Assembly: GCF_012184425.1 (NCBI RefSeq)
Contig: NZ_VTOW01000001.1
Span: 1,302,001 to 1,366,000, forward strand
Direction: 5' to 3'
Source: Candidatus Manganitrophus noduliformans
GTDB taxonomy: Bacteria; Nitrospirota; Nitrospiria; SBBL01; Manganitrophaceae
Length of the DNA: 64,000 nt
Below are positions 16,342 to 25,544 of this stretch, piece after piece; positions within the stretch are counted from its first letter, which is position 1; every line of letters starts with the position of its first letter. The notes below the pieces were generated by a model. The model was not told where the DNA came from. It made no database searches and saw only the letters and a list, made by a program, of their open reading frames with translations. A program made the translations under genes and the position numbers.

Positions 16342-17739
16342 GTGATGACGCGTAACGGGGTTGCATTGAAGGAGTCATTCAAAGGAAAGCGGGTCACGGT
16401 GGTCGGGATGGGGGCCAGCGGCATGGCCGCCGCCTCACTTTTGGTCCGGGAAGGGGCCGACGTGCTCGTCGTCGACGACCGTCAAAAAACGGTCCCTTCT
16501 TCTCTCTCGCACCTTTCCCAAGGAGGGGAGGGGCTCGGCACCGTCCACTTCCGCCTCGGCGGCCGACGCGAGGAAGATCTTCTCTCCTCCGAATGCGTGG
16601 TTCTGAGCCCCGGGGTTCCTTTAAAAACCCTTCCGCTGAAGGAACTCCAGGCGCGCCGCATCCCGATCATCGGCGAGATCGAGCTGGCTTCGGCCTTCCT
16701 TTCGGCCCTCTCGGCGCCGATCATTGCAATCACCGGGACCAACGGAAAGAGCACCACCACCACCCTGGTCGGAGAGATCCTCAAGGGATGGGGGTGGAAG
16801 GTCTTCGTCGGGGGAAATTTGGGGACGCCGCTGTCGGAGGCGGTCACCGGAACGTGGGATTTCATCGTGGCGGAGCTGAGCTCTTTTCAATTGGAGACGA
16901 TCCAAACCTTCCGGCCCCGGATCGCCGCCCTGTTGAACGTCACCCCCGATCACCTCGACCGGTATCCCGATTTTCAGTCGTACCAGGCGGCGAAGTGGCG
17001 GCTCTTCGAGAACCAATCGGAGGGGGATTATGCGGTCCTCAACCAAGATGATCCGGCCACGATGCCGCCGGCGCTGAAAGGCTCGGCCGTCTCTTTCAGC
17101 CGTCTCGCGATCCCGAAGCGGGGGGTCTATCTTCATTGGCGGGAGGGGGAGATCGTTTCCAACCTCTGGGGGGAGGCGGAGCCGATCGTTCGGGTGGAGT
17201 TCTTGAAGATCAAAGGATCTCACAATATCGAGAACGCGATGGCGGCGATCGCGGTCACCCTCCTCTGCGGCTGCTCGGCCGAGGGGATTCGACAGGCGCT
17301 GATGAACTTCAAGGGGCTTCCGCATCGGATGGAGCTGGTGCGGGAGGTGCGCGGGGTCAAATACATCAACGATTCGAAGGGGACGAACGTCGGGGCGGTG
17401 ATCAAGTCGATCGAGGGGTTGGCCGTTCCGGTGATCCTGATCGCCGGAGGGAAGGACAAGGAGAGCGACTTCACCCCGATGAGGGAGTTGATTCTAAAGA
17501 AGGTGAAGCGGCTGATCTTGCTGGGAGAGGCGCAGGAAAAAATCGCCCGCTGTTTTTCGGATCATCCCGCCGTGGAACGGGTCGGGTCGATGGAGCAGGC
17601 GGTCGAGCGGGCCGCCGCCTCCGCGGCGGCGGGGGAAATCGTCCTTCTCTCCCCCGGCTGCGCGAGCTTTGACATGTTCCGGGACTACCGGCACCGGGGC
17701 GAGGTCTTCAGGCAAGCGGTGGAGGGACTGCCGTCGTGA
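16342..17739 (+). CDS. murD: UDP-MurNAc-alanine:D-glutamate ligase MurD
   Basis: The 465-residue Mur ligase opens with a Rossmann loop VVGMGASGMAAASLL, followed by the ATP loop AITGTNGKSTTTT and the late NDSKGTNVGA motif. It adds D-glutamate to UDP-MurNAc-L-Ala. GTG 16342 and ATG 16345 are adjacent possible starts. A 33-base gap from mraY is one of the few in this part of the cluster. The stop overlaps ftsW by GTGA. Confidence 0.95.
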   Translation: MMTRNGVALKESFKGKRVTVVGMGASGMAAASLLVREGADVLVVDDRQKTVPSSLSHLSQGGEGLGTVHFRLGGRREEDLLSSECVVLSPGVPLKTLPLKELQARRIPIIGEIELASAFLSALSAPIIAITGTNGKSTTTTLVGEILKGWGWKVFVGGNLGTPLSEAVTGTWDFIVAELSSFQLETIQTFRPRIAALLNVTPDHLDRYPDFQSYQAAKWRLFENQSEGDYAVLNQDDPATMPPALKGSAVSFSRLAIPKRGVYLHWREGEIVSNLWGEAEPIVRVEFLKIKGSHNIENAMAAIAVTLLCGCSAEGIRQALMNFKGLPHRMELVREVRGVKYINDSKGTNVGAVIKSIEGLAVPVILIAGGKDKESDFTPMRELILKKVKRLILLGEAQEKIARCFSDHPAVERVGSMEQAVERAAASAAAGEIVLLSPGCASFDMFRDYRHRGEVFRQAVEGLPS

Positions 17740-18968
17740 GTGCAAAGAAGAGAACGGGCGTAGAAAATCATTCTCTGTTTGCCTCCATTCCGCAATCGGA
17801 AAGGAATCTGAAAGCGGCGCGGAGGCCCCGCGCCGCGGGCGACCGCCTTCTGCTGATGATCGCCCTCTTTTTGGGCATTGTCGGGCTGGTCATGATCTAC
17901 AGCGCCAGCGGCATTTTGGCGGGAAAGAACTATCAAGATTCGGCCTTCTTCCTGAAGAGACAGTTCCTCTGGATGGGGATCGCCCTTTTCTCGTTTCTGA
18001 TCGTTTCACGCATCCCGCTCGATCGCCTGCGGGAATGGGTCGCTCCGATGATGATTCTTATTTTTGCCCTGCTGATCGCGGTGCTCCTCCCGGGGATCGG
18101 GTCTGAAGTGAACGGCTCCCGCCGATGGATTCGCCTGGGGCCGGCCGCTTTTCAGCCTTCGGAGGCGGCCAAGCTCTTCACCGTGATCTATCTGAGCCAC
18201 TATGTGGTGAAGAAGGGGGAAAAGATCCGGGATTTCTTCGAGGGGTTGGCGCCGGCATTGGTCGTCATCGGTCTGCAGATCGCCCTGATTTTGGTGGAGC
18301 CCGATCTCGGAATGAGCGTGATCATCCTCATTTTGGCTGCGCTCCTTCTCTTTTTAGGAGGGGTCTCGTTTACGCATTTGGCTTCGCTGGGGCTGCTGAT
18401 GATCCCATTGGTTCTCTACTGGATCTTGAAGACCCCCTACCGACTCCAGCGGGTGATGTCGTATCTGAATCCCTGGAGTGATCCGTCGGCGAGCGGCTTT
18501 CAGATGATCCAATCGTACCTCGCGTTGGGAAGCGGCGGGATCTTCGGGAACGGATTGGGGGAGGGGCGGCAGAAGCTCTTCTTTCTTCCCGAGCCGCACA
18601 CCGATTTTATCTTCGCCCTGATCGGGGAGGAACTGGGGTTGATCGGGACCCTCTCGCTCCTCCTTCTCTATGTCTTTCTTTTGTGGAAAGGAACCCGGAT
18701 CGCCTGGTCGGTCGAAGATCCCTTCCACCGGATGCTGGCGATGGGAACAACCCTGATGATGACCCTGCCGGCGCTGATGAACATGGGGGTGGTGACCGGG
18801 CTGCTCCCGACCAAGGGATTGGCCCTCCCCTTCGTGAGCTATGGGGGCTCTTCTCTTCTGATGAACTGGCTGGCGATGGGGCTTCTCTACAATGTCTCCC
18901 GGAGCACCGCCCCTTATCGGGCGAGGGCCGGCGCGAGGGGACTTGCAGCGGAAGGGGGACGGGCATGA
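17736..18968 (+). CDS. ftsW: SEDS peptidoglycan glycosyltransferase FtsW
   Basis: A 410-residue SEDS-family polytopic protein with a ~40-residue basic cytoplasmic N-terminus and about ten membrane segments. Family motifs are RWIRLGPAAFQPSEAAKL and the periplasmic PHTDFIFALIGEELG loop containing the catalytic acidic residue. It polymerises septal glycan from lipid II with FtsI. A paralogue, rodA, lies at 62044-63156. The GTG start overlaps the murD stop, and the stop overlaps murG by ATGA. Confidence 0.95.
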   Translation: MSAKKRTGVENHSLFASIPQSERNLKAARRPRAAGDRLLLMIALFLGIVGLVMIYSASGILAGKNYQDSAFFLKRQFLWMGIALFSFLIVSRIPLDRLREWVAPMMILIFALLIAVLLPGIGSEVNGSRRWIRLGPAAFQPSEAAKLFTVIYLSHYVVKKGEKIRDFFEGLAPALVVIGLQIALILVEPDLGMSVIILILAALLLFLGGVSFTHLASLGLLMIPLVLYWILKTPYRLQRVMSYLNPWSDPSASGFQMIQSYLALGSGGIFGNGLGEGRQKLFFLPEPHTDFIFALIGEELGLIGTLSLLLLYVFLLWKGTRIAWSVEDPFHRMLAMGTTLMMTLPALMNMGVVTGLLPTKGLALPFVSYGGSSLLMNWLAMGLLYNVSRSTAPYRARAGARGLAAEGGRA

Positions 18969-20080
18969 GGGTCGTGATCGCAGGGGGAGGAACCGGCGGC
19001 CATCTCTACCCGGGGATCGCCCTGGCGCAGACTTTTCAGAAGGCGGAGTCGAACGCCAAGGTTCTCTTTGTCGGAACCGCGCAGGGGATGGAGGCGAAGC
19101 TCCTTCCCGAAAAGGGATTCTCATTTGCCGCGATTTCGGCGAAGGGGTTCGTCGGAAAAGGGATCATGGGCCGGCTCAAATCCCTTCTCCTGGTGCCGGT
19201 GGGCTTGTTCCAGTCGATTTCGATCCTGAGGAATTTCTCTCCGCAGCTGGTCATCGGGATCGGCGGGTATGCCGCGGGGCCGGTCTTGTTGGCCGCGGTC
19301 TTGCTGAAGATCAAGCGGGTGATTTTGGAGCCGAACTTGGTGCCGGGACTCGCCAACAAATTGATTGCCCCCTGGGTCGATCTGGCGGTGATCGCCTTTG
19401 AGGAGACGCGCGCCTATCTTCGGACAAACCGCTTTCTGCGCGCCGGCGTTCCGGTCCGGCCGGAGATCGTCGAGGCGGGGGTCGGTAAGGGCGTATCGCA
19501 ATACGCCCCTACAGATACAAAGACCCTCCTGATTCTGGGGGGGAGCCAGGGGGCGCAATCGATCAACCGGGCGATGGTCGCGGCCCTTCCTCATTTGGGG
19601 CAAGAAAAAGGATCGTTTCAGATCATCCATCAGACCGGCAAACGTGATTGGGAAGAGGTGAAGGAAGCTTACGAGCGCTCCGGACGCTCGGCCCGCGTCG
19701 AGCCGTTTATTCACGACATGGCGGCGGTCTATGCTGCGGCCGATCTTGTCGTCAGCCGCGCGGGGGCGGGAACCCTCTCGGAGTTGGGAGCGGTCGGGAA
19801 GCCGTCGCTTTTGGTCCCTTATCCGCTCGCCACCGGCCACCAGGAGAAGAATGCGGCGGCCTTTGTGTCGGCGGGGGCGGCTGAGATGATATTGGATCGG
19901 GATCTCGACGGGCGAAGGCTGGCCGAGCGGATTGTCTTTCTTCTCTCCGATCCCAAGCGGCTTTCCGAGATGGCCGGGGCGGCCCGGCGTCAAGGACATC
20001 CGCATTCGGCGGAAGAAATTGTGGAAGCCTGTTATCAACTGGTGGGGGCCGAGGGCTCGGGATCGCGCCATGTTTCGTAA
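18965..20080 (+). CDS. murG: Lipid II synthase MurG with a palindrome-encoded insertion
   Basis: The 371-residue GT-B glycosyltransferase starts MRVVIAGGGTGGHLYPG. The second domain has LLILGGSQGAQSIN and SRAGAGTLSEL for UDP-GlcNAc binding. It adds GlcNAc to lipid I at the inner face of the membrane. Start ATG 18965 overlaps the ftsW stop. Between the two domains, codons for roughly GKGVSQYAPT come from a 28-base hairpin element (19485-19512) that keeps the frame. The insertion lies in the interdomain linker, so function is probably preserved. Confidence 0.95.
   Translation: MRVVIAGGGTGGHLYPGIALAQTFQKAESNAKVLFVGTAQGMEAKLLPEKGFSFAAISAKGFVGKGIMGRLKSLLLVPVGLFQSISILRNFSPQLVIGIGGYAAGPVLLAAVLLKIKRVILEPNLVPGLANKLIAPWVDLAVIAFEETRAYLRTNRFLRAGVPVRPEIVEAGVGKGVSQYAPTDTKTLLILGGSQGAQSINRAMVAALPHLGQEKGSFQIIHQTGKRDWEEVKEAYERSGRSARVEPFIHDMAAVYAAADLVVSRAGAGTLSELGAVGKPSLLVPYPLATGHQEKNAAAFVSAGAAEMILDRDLDGRRLAERIVFLLSDPKRLSEMAGAARRQGHPHSAEEIVEACYQLVGAEGSGSRHVS
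19485..19512. repeat. REP-like palindrome inside murG
   Basis: GTAAGGGCGTAT-CGCA-ATACGCCCCTAC forms a 12-bp stem with one mismatch and a four-base loop. Its outer arms (GTA-GGGCG / CGCCC-TAC) match the palindrome at 23312-23339. It is read through in frame in murG. This looks like a short dispersed palindromic element, of a type I recall from many bacterial genomes. Confidence 0.65.
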
Positions 20081-21446
20081 AGTTCAACACATTCATTTCG
20101 TTGGGATCGGCGGGGTCGGGATGAGCGGGATCGCGGAGATTCTCCTCAACATGGGTTTTCGGGTCAGCGGATCGGACAGGGCGGCGTCGGAGCAGACCCG
20201 CCGGCTGGCGTCGATGGGGGGGACCATTCATGTGGGCCATGATCCCGGCAACATCGTCGGGGCGGAGGTCCTCGTCTACTCTTCGGCGGTCCGACCCGAC
20301 AATGTCGAAATCGTCGCGGCGAAGCAGCAGAAGGTCCCTGTGATCCCCCGGGCCGAGATGCTGGCTGAGTTGATGCGGCTTCGATACGGAATCGCCGTGG
20401 CCGGCGCGCATGGAAAGACGACCACGACGACGATGGTCGCGACCGTTCTGGCCGAAGGGGGGCTCGATCCGACGGCGGTGATCGGGGGAAAGGTGAACAG
20501 CTTCGGCGGCCACGCGAAGAAGGGGGAGGGAGATTTTCTGGTGGCCGAGGCCGATGAGAGCGACGGCTCGTTTTTGAAGCTTTCGCCGACGGTGGCGGTG
20601 GTGACAACGATCGACCGGGAGCATCTTGATTACTACCGGACGTTCGAGGCGATCCAGGCGACGTTCCTCAGCTTCATCAACAAGATTCCGTTTTATGGAC
20701 TGGCGATCCTTTGCGGCGACGATCGGGCGATCGCTGAACTGATCCCGCGGGTGGAGAAGCGCTATCTCACTTATGGCACCGCGTCCCATCTTGATCTGGT
20801 CGCGGAAGAGATGGCCTTCCGGCCCTGGAAGACGACCTTCCATGCGCGATTTCATGGGGAGTCGCTCGGCCGTTTCACCCTCCCGGTGCCGGGCCGACAC
20901 AACGTGCTGAACGCCCTGGCCGCGATCGCGGTCGGATTGGAGCTGGAGATTCCGGTCGAGTCGATCCGAAAAGGATTGGAAGGATACCGGGGGGTCGAAC
21001 GGCGCTTTCAACTGCAAGGGGAGAAAAACGGCGTCTGGGTCATCGACGATTACGGGCACCACCCGACCGAGATCCGGGCGACCCTGGCGGCGGCGAAGCG
21101 GGGATGGGGATGCGAGCTGGTCGTCCTCTTTCAGCCGCATCGGTACACCCGTACGCGAGATCTGTTGGATGACCTGGCGGGTTCGTTCGCCGACGCCGAT
21201 CACCTGATCCTGACCGACATCTATGCCGCCGGCGAGCCGCCGATTCCGGGGATCGACGGGGAGCGGCTCTGCCAGGCGGTCGTAGCGAGCGGTCATCCCG
21301 ATGTGATGTTTCTCCGCGACCGCGCCGAGATGCTCGCCGCGGTCGAAAAGAAGGCCAAGCCGGGGATGATGGTGATCACCCTCGGCGCCGGCGATATTTG
21401 GAAGCTGGGGAAAGCGTTTCTCTCCGGGTCGGAGGGAGTGAAGTAG
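20070..21446 (+). CDS. murC: UDP-MurNAc:L-alanine ligase MurC
   Basis: The 458-residue Mur ligase has HFVGIGGVGMSGIAEIL at the N-terminus, ATP loop AVAGAHGKTTTTTM, and the later YGHHPTEIRATL motif. It starts the pentapeptide by adding L-alanine to UDP-MurNAc. The chosen start, ATG 20070, lies in the last 11 bases of murG; a longer reading would include murG sequence in another frame. Confidence 0.95.
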   Translation: MFRKVQHIHFVGIGGVGMSGIAEILLNMGFRVSGSDRAASEQTRRLASMGGTIHVGHDPGNIVGAEVLVYSSAVRPDNVEIVAAKQQKVPVIPRAEMLAELMRLRYGIAVAGAHGKTTTTTMVATVLAEGGLDPTAVIGGKVNSFGGHAKKGEGDFLVAEADESDGSFLKLSPTVAVVTTIDREHLDYYRTFEAIQATFLSFINKIPFYGLAILCGDDRAIAELIPRVEKRYLTYGTASHLDLVAEEMAFRPWKTTFHARFHGESLGRFTLPVPGRHNVLNALAAIAVGLELEIPVESIRKGLEGYRGVERRFQLQGEKNGVWVIDDYGHHPTEIRATLAAAKRGWGCELVVLFQPHRYTRTRDLLDDLAGSFADADHLILTDIYAAGEPPIPGIDGERLCQAVVASGHPDVMFLRDRAEMLAAVEKKAKPGMMVITLGAGDIWKLGKAFLSGSEGVK

Positions 21447-21447
21447 G

Positions 21448-22380
21448 ATGAGATTGATGCAAATGGAGCCGGAGAAAAAGGAGGGCCTACCGCTGAAAGA
21501 GGCCTTGAAAGATTACCCGGGGGAGGTCCGCTTCGACGAGCCGGTCGCGCCGTACACCTCGCTCAAGGTCGGCGGGCCGGCCGAGGCGATGGTTTTCCCG
21601 AGATCTTCGGCGGAGGTGGTTCTCCTGATGGAGCGGATCGGCCGGTATCGGCTCCCCTATTTTGTCCTAGGAGGGGGGAGCAACCTGATTGTGCGCGACG
21701 GCGGAATTCCGGGGGTGGTCGTTCACCTGAAACATTTAAGCCGGATCACCTTCCAGGAGCCCGATACCCTTCTTGCCGATGCGGGGGTCTCTTATCCGAA
21801 GCTCTCCACCGAGGCGATGGCGAAGGGTCTTTCCGGATTGGAGTTCGCCGCCGGGATTCCGGGGACCGTCGGCGGGGCGATCGCGATGAACGCCGGCATT
21901 CCGGGCGAAGAGACGGCATCGGTCTTGAGCTCCGTCACCCTTGTCGATGAAGAGGCAAGAGTGAAAACCCTTCCGAAAGAAGCGATTCAATTCGGTTATC
22001 GGACCGCGGCGCTTCCCAAGGGGATGGTGACCTCCGCCTCTTTCCGGTTGACGCCGGCCTCCCCCGAGGAGGTCGAGGAAAAATTGAAGCGGCTATTGAA
22101 GCGGCGGCGGGAGACCCAACCCCTCTCCTTCCCGAACGTCGGCTCGGTCTTCACGAACCCGCCGGGGGATTACGCCGGGAGGCTGGTTGAATCGGTGGGG
22201 CTGAAGGGGCGCCGAATCGGCGATGCGCAGATCTCCGAGCGGCACGGCAACTTCATTGTCAACCTCGGCCAGGCCAAGGCGGGCGACGTTCTGGCGCTCA
22301 TCGGCGAGATGCAGATACGAGTCAAAGCGGAGCAGGGTATCGATCTTGAACTGGAAGCGAAAGTGGTAGGAAGGGAGTAG
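21448..22380 (+). CDS. murB: UDP-N-acetylenolpyruvoylglucosamine reductase MurB
   Basis: The 310-residue FAD enzyme has FAD-binding LGGGSNLIVRDGG and GIPGTVGGAIAMNAG. It carries the catalytic serine region SFPNVGSVFTNPPGDYAG typical of type II MurB, and ends with the conserved GNFIVNLGQAKA segment. It reduces the enolpyruvyl group to give UDP-MurNAc. It follows murC by one base, and ddl starts two bases after it. Confidence 0.95.
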   Translation: MRLMQMEPEKKEGLPLKEALKDYPGEVRFDEPVAPYTSLKVGGPAEAMVFPRSSAEVVLLMERIGRYRLPYFVLGGGSNLIVRDGGIPGVVVHLKHLSRITFQEPDTLLADAGVSYPKLSTEAMAKGLSGLEFAAGIPGTVGGAIAMNAGIPGEETASVLSSVTLVDEEARVKTLPKEAIQFGYRTAALPKGMVTSASFRLTPASPEEVEEKLKRLLKRRRETQPLSFPNVGSVFTNPPGDYAGRLVESVGLKGRRIGDAQISERHGNFIVNLGQAKAGDVLALIGEMQIRVKAEQGIDLELEAKVVGRE

Positions 22381-22382
22381 CG

Positions 22383-23315
22383 GTGGCGTTGGGGCCGTTT
22401 CTCGGAAAGCGGATCGGGGTCCTTATGGGCGGCATGTCGGCGGAGCGGGAGGTGTCGCTGAAGAGCGGGCGGGCGATCGCCGCTTCGCTCGATCGGCTTG
22501 GCTACACCGCCGTCCCGATCGATGTCGATTCCGAGGTGGCCCAGACCCTTCGGGCGAAGCGAATCGAGATTGCCTTCAACGCGCTGCATGGCCGGTACGG
22601 AGAAGACGGCGCGATTCAGGGGGTATTAGAGGTGATGCGGGTTCCTTACACCGGCTCCGGCATCCTGGCGAGCGCGCTCGGAATGGATAAGATCGCCTCG
22701 CACGATCTCTTCCAATCGCACGGGATTCCGGTTCCGCCGTTTCAGGTTTTGACGGAGGAAGCGCTCTCCGGGTTCCGCGCAGACGGCCTCTCGTTCGGGT
22801 TTCCCGTTGTTGTCAAGCCGGCGATGGAAGGCTCCAGCGTCGGGGTCACGATTGTCTCGGGGCCGGGGGAGATCGATTCCGCGCTGAAAGAGGCTTTTCA
22901 ATATGGTCCCCGGATTTTGATCGAGAAGTATATCTCGGGGATGGAGGTCCAGGTCGGGATTTTGGGAAGCGAGGCGCTCGGGGCGATTGAGATCCGGCCG
23001 AAGACAAAATTCTATGACTATACCGCCAAGTACGTTCCCGGCATGTCGGAGCATCTCTTCCCGGCGCCGCTTCCGCCCGATGTTTATCAGAAAGTCCTCG
23101 ACTGGGGGCTGAAAGCGCACCACGTATTAGGGTGCACCGGCTACAGCCGGGTCGATCTGCTGGTCGATGAGCGGAAGCGCCCTTATGTTCTGGAGGTCAA
23201 CACCCTCCCGGGAATGACCGAAACAAGCCTCCTCCCGGAGATTGCCCGGGGGGTCGGGATCGATTTCGACGCGCTGGTCGAACGCATTTTAGAGACGGCA
23301 GGATTAGACAAGTAG
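22383..23315 (+). CDS. ddl: D-alanine--D-alanine ligase
   Basis: A 310-residue ATP-grasp enzyme beginning with GTG (IGVLMGGMSAEREVSL), with HGRYGEDGAIQG, the ATP-grasp KPAMEGSSVGV and the metal-binding end EVNTLPGMTETSLLP. It supplies the dipeptide used by MurF. The TAG stop (23313-23315) lies inside a GTAGGGGCG-type palindrome, so the extreme C-terminus (LDK) may have been set by that element. Confidence 0.95.
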   Translation: MALGPFLGKRIGVLMGGMSAEREVSLKSGRAIAASLDRLGYTAVPIDVDSEVAQTLRAKRIEIAFNALHGRYGEDGAIQGVLEVMRVPYTGSGILASALGMDKIASHDLFQSHGIPVPPFQVLTEEALSGFRADGLSFGFPVVVKPAMEGSSVGVTIVSGPGEIDSALKEAFQYGPRILIEKYISGMEVQVGILGSEALGAIEIRPKTKFYDYTAKYVPGMSEHLFPAPLPPDVYQKVLDWGLKAHHVLGCTGYSRVDLLVDERKRPYVLEVNTLPGMTETSLLPEIARGVGIDFDALVERILETAGLDK

Positions 23316-23339
23316 GGGCGACGCGTGCGTCGCCCGTAC
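23312..23339. repeat. REP-like palindrome at the ddl stop codon
   Basis: GTAGGGGCGACGC-GT-GCGTCGCCCGTAC has 13-bp arms with one mismatch and a two-base loop. It provides the ddl stop codon and fills most of the ddl-ftsQ gap. The arm ends match the element inside murG. As RNA it would form a strong hairpin, without a U-tract, between the two genes. Confidence 0.65.
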
Positions 23340-23361
23340 AACCAATATGGATATTGTTTGA

Positions 23362-24192
23362 ATGAAGGCACTTGCGATCCAGAGGAATAAAAGAAGAAGA
23401 GGTCGGCTCTCTTGGGCGCGGCTGATCACCTGGCTTCGGCCGACGCTCTGGGCCGTTCTCCTCGGTGGAAGTCTCTTCGCGCTTTATCTCGGCGGGCAGC
23501 GATTGACGGCCTCCCCTGCATTCCAAGTTCGGGAGATCCGGTGGACCGGCCTTCATCATCTAAAAGAGCCCGAGATGACGGCACGTTTTCGGTCGATCGT
23601 GGGACGGAGTCTCTTTCGCGTCGACATCGCCCAGATACAACGGGAGGTCCAGGCGAATCCATGGGTCAAGAAGGCGGTCGTCCGGAAGGAATTTCCCGAT
23701 CGGCTGCACATTCAGGTGATCGAACGGGTTCCGGCGGCGGTCGAGATCGACTCGGCCCGCCGGCCGCGCCTCCGGGATGAGGAGGGGAAGATCTTACAGC
23801 AGAACGGAGACCCCCCCGAAGAGTTGCCCCGGATCATTCATTACAATCCGGCTGCTTATCCGCAAGGGCTCCAATTGGCCTCGCTCATATCGGACACGCT
23901 GGAGAAGGAGGGGGCCGGGCCCTCTCTTTTCGTAATCGATTTGGCCGATCCGGAGGACCTGGTGGTTCATTTCCCGGAAGGGGTTCTCCATTTCGGCAAG
24001 GAAGAGTATTCCGAGCGGTGGCGGCGGTTTCTTGAAATTAGAGAAGATCTCGAACGGCGGGGAATTTCCGATCGGGAGATTGATCTCCGATACCGGCGAA
24101 AGGTGATTGTGAAGGATGGTTTCACCCCCGATGAGGGGGAGCGCGGATTGTGGCCCGGCGAGAAAGAGGCCGGGCGAGAGTCTCAGTTCTAA
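23362..24192 (+). CDS. ftsQ: Cell-division protein FtsQ
   Basis: A 276-residue bitopic protein with a basic cytoplasmic start (RNKRRRGRLSWARL), one membrane segment (~28-48) and a POTRA domain beginning near AFQVREIRWTGLHHLKEPEM. A beta-domain follows, with ERVPAAVEI. FtsQ links FtsL/FtsB to the divisome. Position between ddl and ftsA is canonical. A C-terminal ~25-residue charged tail is poorly conserved. Confidence 0.93.
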   Translation: MKALAIQRNKRRRGRLSWARLITWLRPTLWAVLLGGSLFALYLGGQRLTASPAFQVREIRWTGLHHLKEPEMTARFRSIVGRSLFRVDIAQIQREVQANPWVKKAVVRKEFPDRLHIQVIERVPAAVEIDSARRPRLRDEEGKILQQNGDPPEELPRIIHYNPAAYPQGLQLASLISDTLEKEGAGPSLFVIDLADPEDLVVHFPEGVLHFGKEEYSERWRRFLEIREDLERRGISDREIDLRYRRKVIVKDGFTPDEGERGLWPGEKEAGRESQF

Positions 24193-24265
24193 ATCGGCAA
24201 TACAGCGCCGCTTCTTCGGGCGGGGCTGAACGAGAGGGTCGGACGACCTTCTCAAGGAGGATCTC

Positions 24266-25498
24266 TTGGCGAAGCGTGAAAATATTTTGGTCGGCCTCGA
24301 TGTCGGAACGACGAAGATCTGCGCCATCGTCGGCGAGGTCGTCGACGAGAAGCGGATCGATATCATCGGCATCGGGACCCACCCCTCGAAGGGGCTCAAG
24401 AAGGGGATGGTGGTGAATATCGAAAGCACCGTTGATTCGATCAAGCGGGCGGTCGAAGAGGCCGAGCTGATGGCGGGGGTGGAGGTCAATTCGGTCTATA
24501 CCGGCATCGCCGGGGGGCATATCAAAGGGCTCAACAGCCGGGGGGTGATCGCCGTCAAAGATCACGAGGTGACCCGGGCCGATATCGCGCGGGTGGTCGA
24601 TGCCGCAAAGGCGGTCGCCATCCCGATGGACCGGGAGATTCTCCATGTCCTTCCGCAGGAGTTTATCGTCGACAGCCAAGATGGGATTAAAGATCCGCTT
24701 GGGATGTCGGGGGTGCGGCTGGAGGCGGAGGTTCACATCATCACCGGCTTGGTGACGTCGGCGCAGAACATCGTCAAGAGCATCAACCGGGCGGGGCTGC
24801 AGATGGCGGAGATGATCCTTCAGCCGCTCGCGTCGAGCGAGGCGGTGCTCACCCCGGAAGAGCGGGAGCTGGGGGTGGTGATGGTCGATATCGGCGGCGG
24901 GACGACCGATATTGCGACCTACATCGAAGGGAGTGTCCGCCACACCGCGGTCCTGGCGGTCGGGGGGACCCATTTTACCAACGACATCGCCATCGGGCTT
25001 CGGACCCCTCCCGCCGATGCCGAGAAGATCAAGGTCAAATACGGCTGCGCCTCCACGGAGATGGTGAAGGACAACGAAACGATCGAGGTTCCGAGCGTCG
25101 GCGGGCGTCCGCCGCGGGTTCTCTCGCGCCAGCTGCTCTCCGAGATTATCGAGCCGCGGGCCGAGGAGATTTTCATGCTGGTCGCGCGCGAAATCGAACG
25201 AATGGGTTTTGAAGAGCGGGTCGCCTCCGGGGTGGTGATTACCGGGGGGACCTCTTGTTTAAACGGGATGGTCGAAGTGGCCGAGCGGGTGCTCGGTCTT
25301 CCGGTCCGGCGGGGGGTGCCTGCCGGCATGGGGGGGCTGATCGACGTCGTCGGAAGCCCGATGTATGCCACCGGCGCGGGGCTCATCCTCTATGCGTTTC
25401 GGAACCAAGAAAAGGAAGATCATCGAAGAAACGGAAAAGGGCAGCTGTTCCAGCGGATCAAGGGCCAAATGAAGAGCTGGGTGAAGGAATTTTTTTAA
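24266..25498 (+). CDS. ftsA: Cell-division actin-like protein FtsA
   Basis: The 410-residue protein has the actin-fold phosphate loop GLDVGTTKICAIVG, a second nucleotide motif [13 protein letters not shown] and a 1C (SHS2-type) domain between. The C-terminal amphipathic helix RIKGQMKSWVKEFF would anchor it to the membrane. It tethers FtsZ. TTG 24266 is chosen because AAGGAGG lies upstream at good distance. A 46-base spacer to ftsZ contains a GGCGCC..GGCGCC hairpin (25508-25525). Confidence 0.95.
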   Translation: MAKRENILVGLDVGTTKICAIVGEVVDEKRIDIIGIGTHPSKGLKKGMVVNIESTVDSIKRAVEEAELMAGVEVNSVYTGIAGGHIKGLNSRGVIAVKDHEVTRADIARVVDAAKAVAIPMDREILHVLPQEFIVDSQDGIKDPLGMSGVRLEAEVHIITGLVTSAQNIVKSINRAGLQMAEMILQPLASSEAVLTPEERELGVVMVDIGGGTTDIATYIEGSVRHTAVLAVGGTHFTNDIAIGLRTPPADAEKIKVKYGCASTEMVKDNETIEVPSVGGRPPRVLSRQLLSEIIEPRAEEIFMLVAREIERMGFEERVASGVVITGGTSCLNGMVEVAERVLGLPVRRGVPAGMGGLIDVVGSPMYATGAGLILYAFRNQEKEDHRRNGKGQLFQRIKGQMKSWVKEFF

Positions 25499-25544
25499 AC
25501 CAGGATCGGCGCCGCATGAGGCGCCTAAAAAGAGGGAGGTCTGA

